This document shows positions 8,637-12,551 of a stretch of 12,551 nt of DNA, in pieces. The translations under genes and the position numbers were made by a program. The stretch lies in the NCBI GenBank assembly GCA_012517025.1, contig JAAYVT010000338.1, positions 1-12,551 of the forward strand, written 5' to 3'. This DNA comes from Phyllobacteriaceae bacterium. Its GTDB lineage: Bacteria; Pseudomonadota; Alphaproteobacteria; Rhizobiales; Ancalomicrobiaceae. How positions within the stretch are numbered: position 1 is the stretch's first letter; every line of letters begins with the position of its first letter. The notes beneath the pieces were generated by a model. The model did no database searches and was not told where the DNA came from. It was given only the letters and a program-made list of their open reading frames with translations.

Positions 8637-9029
8637 TCAGTTGAGGGTGCGGGGCGCCTGCGGCAGGTCGAGCGAGAAGGCCGGGATCGCCGCGTCGAAG
8701 AACTCGCCCGACCCCGTCTCCATCCGATAATGGCCGACCATAAAGCCGGACGAGGTCGCGAGCGGACAACCGGAAGTATATTCGAAGCTCTCACCGGGGG
8801 CGAGGACCGGTTGCTCGCCGACCACCCCCGGACCGGTCACTTCCTGGATCTGCCCGCGCGCGTCGACGATTCGCCAATGCCGCGAGCGCAGCCGCACCGT
8901 CTCCTCGCCGAGGTTGGCGATCTCCACCGTATAGGCCCAGAACCAGCGATTCTCGTCCGGATCGGACTTGTCGCTCTGGTATTCCGGCGTCACGGTCACC
9001 CGCACGCCCCGCGTCTCGGCCTGATACAT
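8637..9029 (-). CDS. apaG: ApaG domain protein
   Basis: A 130-residue single-domain ApaG (DUF525) protein with a fibronectin-III-like beta fold and no signal peptide. The conserved core is visible: VTVTPEYQSDKSDP at 11-24, RWFWAYTVEIANLGEETVRL at 28-47, HWRIVDARGQIQEVTGPGVV at 51-70 with the glycine loop GPGVVGE at 66-72, then SFEYTSGCPLATSSGFMVGH at 81-100. The biochemical role is not settled. In enterobacteria the gene is linked to Co2+/Mg2+ phenotypes and lies by apaH, whereas here it follows metZ, an association I recall from other alphaproteobacteria. The ATG at 9029 has GAGG eight bases upstream. It lies 106 bases after metZ with no terminator visible between them, so it is probably co-transcribed and under the same SAM control. 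Confidence 0.95.
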   Translation of the reverse strand: MYQAETRGVRVTVTPEYQSDKSDPDENRWFWAYTVEIANLGEETVRLRSRHWRIVDARGQIQEVTGPGVVGEQPVLAPGESFEYTSGCPLATSSGFMVGHYRMETGSGEFFDAAIPAFSLDLPQAPRTLN

Positions 9030-9135
9030 GGTTCCGTCCTCGGGCGCCGGCGGAGCCGACGGCGCTTCGCCGGCATGATGCCGAAACCGGCGCGCGCCGC
9101 AAGGTCGACGAACGCCGAGGCGCTTCCCGCCCCGG

Positions 9136-10332
9136 TCAGACCGCTTTGGCCGCCCGAGCCGCCGCCTCGACGTCCTCGATCAGATCCTCGACGTCCTCGA
9201 GCCCGACCGACAGGCGCAGGAGACCGTCGGAAATGCCGAGCTCGGCCCGGTCCTCCGGCTTCAGCCGCTGGTGGGTGGTGGTCGCCGGATGGGTGATCAG
9301 GCTCTTGGCGTCGCCGAGATTGTTGGAGATCTTGACGATCTCCAGCGCGTTCTCGAAGGCGAAAGCCCCCTTCTTGCCGCCCTCGACCTCGAGCGCGATC
9401 AGGTTGGAGCCGCCGCGCATCTGCTTCGCCACGATCGCCGCGTTCGGGTGATCGGCGCGGCCGGGATAGATCACCTTGGCGATGCCGGGAAGCCCGGCGA
9501 GCACGTCGGCGAGACGGGCGGCGTTGGCGGTCTGCTTCTCCACGCGCAGCGACAGGGTCTCGAGCCCCTTCAGCAGCACCCAGGCGTTGAACGGCGACAG
9601 CGACGGCCCGGTCTGGCGGATGAAGGTCTGCAGATGGTCGTCGACGAATTTCTGCGAGCCGAGCACCACGCCGCCGAGGCAGCGGCCCTGACCGTCGATG
9701 TGCTTGGTCGCCGAATAGACGACGACATCGGCGCCGAGCTCGAGCGGCGACTGCCACAGCGCGGTGGCGAAGACGTTGTCGACCACCAGCCGAGCCCCGG
9801 CGGCGTGGGCGATCTCGGCGATCGCGGCGATGTCGTAGACCTCGAGCGTCGGATTGGTCGGGCTCTCCAGGAACAGCACCTTGGTGTTCGGCCGGATCGC
9901 CGCGGTCCACTGGTCGAGATCGGCGCCGTCGACCAGCGTCGAGGCGATGCCGAAGCGCGGACACAGATCCTCGACGATGTAGCGGCAGGAGCCGAACAGC
10001 GCCTTCGCCGCCACCACGTGATCGCCGGCGGAGAGCTGGCAGAGGATCGCCGCCGTCACCGCCGCCATGCCGGTGGCGGTGGCGCGCGCCGCCTCGGCGC
10101 CCTCGAAGGCGGCGATGCGGTCCTCGAACATCGTCACCGTCGGATTGCCGAAGCGCGAGTACTGGTAGCCCGGAGAGTTGCCGAGGAAGCGCGCCTCGGC
10201 CTCCTCCGCGTTCGCGTAGACGAAGCCCTGGGTGAGGAACAACGCCTCCGAGGTTTCGGCGAACTGCGAGCGCAGGGTGCCGCCGTGCACCAGTTCGGTG
10301 GCGGGGCGGCGGCGGCGAGTGGTCTCGGTCAT
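9136..10332 (-). CDS. metZ: O-succinylhomoserine sulfhydrylase
   Basis: PLP enzyme of the Cys/Met-metabolism family that makes homocysteine directly from O-succinylhomoserine and sulfide, the direct-sulfhydrylation route to methionine. The 398-residue protein has the fold's landmarks: YQYSRFGNPT at 56-65 (phosphate-contacting Tyr/Arg from the partner subunit), TATGMAAVTA at 85-94, ESPTNPTLEV at 156-165, the cofactor Asp in VVDNVFAT at 183-190 and the Schiff-base lysine K210 in YSATKHIDGQGRCLGG. The HIDGQGRCLGG context favours MetZ over MetB or MetY. The ATG at 10332 has GGAG seven bases upstream and a homologous MTET..ATELVHGGTLRS start; an in-frame ATG at 10380 would fall inside the leader just after the terminator. 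Expression is expected to be repressed by SAM through the upstream riboswitch. Confidence 0.95.
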   Translation of the reverse strand: MTETTRRRRPATELVHGGTLRSQFAETSEALFLTQGFVYANAEEAEARFLGNSPGYQYSRFGNPTVTMFEDRIAAFEGAEAARATATGMAAVTAAILCQLSAGDHVVAAKALFGSCRYIVEDLCPRFGIASTLVDGADLDQWTAAIRPNTKVLFLESPTNPTLEVYDIAAIAEIAHAAGARLVVDNVFATALWQSPLELGADVVVYSATKHIDGQGRCLGGVVLGSQKFVDDHLQTFIRQTGPSLSPFNAWVLLKGLETLSLRVEKQTANAARLADVLAGLPGIAKVIYPGRADHPNAAIVAKQMRGGSNLIALEVEGGKKGAFAFENALEIVKISNNLGDAKSLITHPATTTHQRLKPEDRAELGISDGLLRLSVGLEDVEDLIEDVEAAARAAKAV

Positions 10333-10381
10333 GGTCGGTCTCCGATCGGTCCCTCGGAACGGATCGGCGTTCCGAGACACG

Positions 10382-10413
10382 AAAAAACCCGGCCGACGGG
10401 CGCCGGACCGGGT
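10382..10413 (-). terminator. Intrinsic terminator in the metZ leader
   Basis: On the minus-strand RNA the arms ACCCGG-T-CCGGC and GTCGG-CCGGGT form an 11-bp stem (one G-U pair, one bulged T) around the loop GCCC, followed at once by a run of T. It lies between the SAM-II aptamer and the metZ start, 49 bases before the ATG. This is where a riboswitch-controlled attenuator would be expected. Confidence 0.85.
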
Positions 10414-10427
10414 GTCCCGGATCCCGA

Positions 10428-10484
10428 CCCTTTTAGCTGCTTTGTTTAACGTGGCGGCAAGCCGGCCGGCTCAAATGACCACGA
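10428..10484 (-). ncRNA. SAM-II riboswitch aptamer controlling metZ
   Basis: Read on the minus strand, the element shows the conserved SAM-II elements in order. P1 5' arm is CGTGG (10483-10479), then ATTTGA (10476-10471), CCGGCTTGC (10465-10457), P1 3' arm CCACG (10454-10450), TTAAA (10449-10445), and GCTAAAAGGG (10437-10428). GCTT (10462-10459) can pair with AAGC (10442-10439) to form the H-type pseudoknot. SAM-II is known from alphaproteobacteria, upstream of metA/metX/metZ genes, and binds S-adenosylmethionine. Here it precedes metZ and an intrinsic terminator, so ligand binding should reduce metZ transcription. I recognised it by consensus, without a covariance-model search. Confidence 0.93.
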
Positions 10485-10496
10485 AGTTCGGGAATG

Positions 10497-10525
10497 TGCT
10501 TAGCGTCGTCGCAGCCGCCCGTCAA
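10497..10525 (-). promoter_or_regulatory. Sigma-70-type promoter for metZ leader
   Basis: On the minus strand, TTGACG (10525-10520) is followed after exactly 17 bases by TAAGCA (10502-10497). The -35 is near consensus and the -10 is weaker. Transcription would start near 10490, six or so bases before the SAM-II P1 stem, which is a natural fit for a riboswitch leader of about 110 bases up to the terminator. Confidence 0.6.
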
Positions 10526-10579
10526 ATCAGTGAATGCTGATGGATCCGCCGCCGTGCCCTGCGGTTCGCCGCGACCGAG

Positions 10580-10595
10580 CGGACGGTGGCGTCCG
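10580..10595. promoter_or_regulatory. Small inverted repeat upstream of dcd
   Basis: CGGACG and CGTCCG flank the four bases GTGG, 60 bases before the dcd start, in the 129-base space between the metZ promoter and dcd. It could be an operator or leader hairpin. I saw no clear -35/-10 pair for dcd in this stretch, and in GC-rich DNA a 6-base arm can arise by chance. Confidence 0.2.
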
Positions 10596-10644
10596 TTCCA
10601 CGGATCGGCTAGGAAACTCGGCCGATCGAGGGATCGAGACGAGT

Positions 10645-10649
10645 GGGGA
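10645..10649 (+). promoter_or_regulatory. Ribosome binding site that fixes the dcd start
   Basis: GGGGA lies five bases before the ATG at 10655. It favours that ATG over the in-frame GTG at 10643, which would add four residues and overlaps this site. Confidence 0.6.
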
Positions 10650-10654
10650 ACGAC

Positions 10655-11755
10655 ATGAGCGGTGCGGGCATCCTGGCGGCGCAGGACATTCGCGAACTGG
10701 CGGAAGCCGGCGGCATCGTCGCGCCGCGCCCCTTCGACGCCGACCAGATCCAGCCGGCGAGCCTCGATCTCCGGCTCGGCGATCGCGCCTACCGCGTCCG
10801 CGCCTCCTTCCTGCCCGGTCCCGACCTGTCGGTGGAAGCGAAGATCCGCGCCCTGACGCTGCACGAGATCGATCTCTCGGCGGGCTCGGTGCTCGAGACC
10901 GGCTGCGTCTATTTGGTGCCGCTGATGGAGGCGCTGGCGCTGCCCGCCGACGTCTCCGCCTCCGCCAACCCGAAATCCTCGACCGGCCGGCTCGACGTCT
11001 TCACCCGCGTCATCTGCGACCAGACCCGCGCCTTCGACACCATCCCCGCCGGCTATCGTGGTCCGCTGTGGCTGGAGATCTCGCCGCGCACATTCCCGGT
11101 TCTGGTCCGCGCCGGTTCGCGGCTCTCCCAGATCCGCTTCCGCCGCGGCGACACCCGTCTGACCGACGCCGAGCTCGCCGAGGTGCACGCCCGCGACGCC
11201 GTCGTCGTCGGCGCCGACGCGGTGATCCATGGCGGCCTCACCCTGTCGATCGATCTCGAGGGCTCGACGCCGTTTCCCGGCGGCTCCGGCAATCTCGTCG
11301 GCTGGCGCGCCAAGCGCCACACCGGCGTCGTCGACGTCGACCGCAAGGCGGCGCTCGACGTCCTCGACTATTGGGAGCCGATCGACGGGCGCGGCCGTCG
11401 ATCGTTGATCCTCGATCCGGACGAGTTCTACATCCTGGTCAGCCGCGAGGCGGTGCACGTGCCGCCCGACTACGCCGCCGAAATGGTGCCGTTCGATCCG
11501 TTGGTCGGCGAATTCCGCGTCCATTACGCCGGCTTCTTCGACCCCGGCTTCGGTCACGCCGAGGTGGGCGGCGCCGGCGCCCGCGCCGTGCTCGAGGTGC
11601 GCAGCCACGAGGTCCCGTTCATCCTCGATCACGGCCAGATCATCGGCCGGCTCGTCTACGAGCGCATGCGGGTGCGCCCCGACGCTCTCTACGGCGAGGT
11701 CGGCTCGAACTATCAGGCGCAGGGCCTGAAGCTCTCCAAGCATTTCCGCGCCTGA
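10655..11755 (+). CDS. dcd: dCTP deaminase, long two-repeat form
   Basis: Deaminates dCTP to dUTP, feeding dUMP for thymidylate synthesis. At 366 residues it is nearly twice E. coli Dcd (193) and reads as two dUTPase-like repeats, as in the long alphaproteobacterial Dcd family. Repeat 1 has QIQPASLDLRLGD (31-43), SANPKSSTGRLDVF (103-116) and PLWLEISPRTFPVLVRAG (137-154). By alignment from memory to E. coli Ser111, Arg115 and Glu138, it keeps Ser108, Arg112 and Glu141. Repeat 2 has LTLSIDLEG (195-203), FRVHYAGFFDPGFG (287-300), AVLEVRSHEVPFILDHGQII (311-330) and a C-terminal NYQAQGLKLSKHF (352-364) like the nucleotide-binding tail of E. coli Dcd, but it lacks the SSxxR segment. The ATG at 10655 has GGGGA five bases upstream. 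The gene is divergent from metZ and followed by a hairpin. Confidence 0.92.
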   Translation: MSGAGILAAQDIRELAEAGGIVAPRPFDADQIQPASLDLRLGDRAYRVRASFLPGPDLSVEAKIRALTLHEIDLSAGSVLETGCVYLVPLMEALALPADVSASANPKSSTGRLDVFTRVICDQTRAFDTIPAGYRGPLWLEISPRTFPVLVRAGSRLSQIRFRRGDTRLTDAELAEVHARDAVVVGADAVIHGGLTLSIDLEGSTPFPGGSGNLVGWRAKRHTGVVDVDRKAALDVLDYWEPIDGRGRRSLILDPDEFYILVSREAVHVPPDYAAEMVPFDPLVGEFRVHYAGFFDPGFGHAEVGGAGARAVLEVRSHEVPFILDHGQIIGRLVYERMRVRPDALYGEVGSNYQAQGLKLSKHFRA

Positions 11756-11768
11756 GCGCTCGAGATCG

Positions 11769-11802
11769 CGTGATCGGCGCGGCGGTCCGGCGCCCGATCA
11801 CG
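11769..11802 (+). terminator. Hairpin after dcd, probable terminator or 3' stabiliser
   Basis: CGTGATCGG and CCGATCACG form a perfect 9-bp stem. An inner CGC/GCG pair extends it past one bulged C to a nine-base loop. It begins 13 bases after the dcd stop. No T-run follows, so it may need Rho or act as a 3'-end barrier. It separates dcd from the DUF2076 gene, for which I found no clear promoter in the remaining hundred bases. Confidence 0.5.
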
Positions 11803-11906
11803 ATCCCGCCATCCTCGCCGCCGATCGTCTTGCGATCGCGCTCGCCCGCCCCCATGTCTCGGCTGTTCCGGAGACGGGACGCGACGCGAGAGTTCGAGGA
11901 CGGACC

Positions 11907-12551
11907 ATGACCCCGCAGGAAGCCCAGATCATTCGTTCGGTGTTCGATCGCCTCAAGGCGATGGAGGCCGGTCCCCGCGACGCGGAGGCCGAGGCGCTGG
12001 TCGAGGCGTTGCAGAAGGCCGATCCGCAGGCCGGTCTCGGTCTCGTCCGGGCGCTGGTGATGACCGATCAGGCGCGCGCCGCCGCGGTCGCCGACGCCGA
12101 GGCGGCGCGCCGGGAATTGGAGGCGATGCGCGCCGCGCCGGCGCCGCAGCCCGCCTCCGGCGGCCTTTTCGGAGGTCTCTTCGGCGGCGCCCCGCAGGCT
12201 CCCGCACCGCAGCCGATGCCGCAGGCCGGTCCCTGGGGCGCCCGTCCGCAGGCCGGCCCGTGGGACGCGCAACCCCAGCCCCAGCAGGGCTCCGGCTTCT
12301 GGGGCAGCGCGCTCCGGACCGGCGCCGGCGTCGCCGGTGGCCTCTTCGCCTTCGAGGCGGTGAAGAGCCTGTTCGGCGGCGGCGCGCACGCCGGTTGGGG
12401 CGGCAGCCCGACCGCCGGTTTCTTCGATCAGCCGACCACCGTGGTCAACGAGACGGTCAACGTCTTCCAGGGCGATCGGTCGGGGCAATTGCCCTCCGGC
12501 GTCTTCGACGCCCCGGGCGCGATCGACGACCGTGGCGGCGGCTGGAGCGAC
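11907..12551 (+). CDS. DUF2076 family protein, C-terminus cut by window edge
   Basis: An uncharacterised DUF2076 (COG3416) protein; 215 codons are present and the frame is still open at the edge. The N-terminus MTPQEAQIIRSVFDRLKAME is the family hallmark and begins a helical, Ala/Glu-rich segment to about residue 75 that could form a coiled coil. Then come a Gly/Phe stretch GGLFGGLFGG, a Pro/Gln linker with a near-duplicate PQAGPWGAR and PQAGPWDAQ, and a conserved hydrophobic glycine-rich segment around GFWGSALRTGAGVAGGLFAF with VKSLFGGG after it. A TTVVNETVNVF motif and an acidic, Gly-rich stretch follow. There is no N-terminal signal peptide. GAGGA six bases before the ATG supports the start. 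The biochemical function is unknown and no partner is evident, since it is separated from dcd by 151 bases and a hairpin. Confidence 0.88.
   Translation, partial: MTPQEAQIIRSVFDRLKAMEAGPRDAEAEALVEALQKADPQAGLGLVRALVMTDQARAAAVADAEAARRELEAMRAAPAPQPASGGLFGGLFGGAPQAPAPQPMPQAGPWGARPQAGPWDAQPQPQQGSGFWGSALRTGAGVAGGLFAFEAVKSLFGGGAHAGWGGSPTAGFFDQPTTVVNETVNVFQGDRSGQLPSGVFDAPGAIDDRGGGWSD

Noticed and set aside
7817..8644. A 275-codon plus-strand frame inside glk
   Set aside because: It is a shifted frame of glk, dominated by Arg, with no domain. The glk frame holds every kinase motif.

Overview
The window is GC-rich chromosomal DNA, dense with genes, from an alphaproteobacterium. The best guess is a Hyphomicrobiales (Rhizobiales) member. 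The grounds are a SAM-II riboswitch in front of metZ, the metZ-apaG pair, a double-length Dcd-type dCTP deaminase, a rhizobial-style glucokinase and a DUF2076 protein. I see no mobile element, CRISPR array, tRNA, rRNA or prophage.

Region 1 (1-7317, all minus strand) is a nucleoside uptake and salvage operon. Read in transcription order it encodes a periplasmic BMP/PnrA-like nucleoside-binding protein (7317-6322), a double-domain ABC ATPase (6229-4700), two permeases (4703-3585 and 3585-2599), cytidine deaminase cdd (2582-2148), a trimeric-type purine nucleoside phosphorylase (2151-1348) and thymidine phosphorylase deoA (1215 to beyond the left edge). Three junctions overlap by 1-4 bases and a fourth leaves a 16-base gap. 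The two longer gaps, after the binding protein and between the phosphorylases, hold strong RNA hairpins. The order suggests import of nucleosides followed at once by deamination and phosphorolysis to bases and pentose 1-phosphates.

Region 2 (7318-7556) is a divergent intergenic region with two inverted repeats. It separates this operon from glk (glucokinase, 7557-8588, plus strand).

Region 3 (8637-10525, minus strand) is a methionine module. A promoter, a SAM-II riboswitch aptamer and an intrinsic terminator precede metZ (O-succinylhomoserine sulfhydrylase), and apaG follows it. SAM is expected to switch off metZ, and probably apaG, by premature termination.

Region 4 (10655-12551, plus strand) holds dcd, a two-repeat dCTP deaminase feeding dUMP/dTTP synthesis, then a hairpin and the start of a DUF2076 gene that runs off the right edge. 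Dcd, cdd and deoA all belong to deoxypyrimidine metabolism, but they are in different transcription units.

Most of the window is conventional metabolism. The items most worth a second look are the riboswitch-terminator leader of metZ, the asymmetric two-repeat Dcd, and the hairpins at the long junctions of the nucleoside operon.
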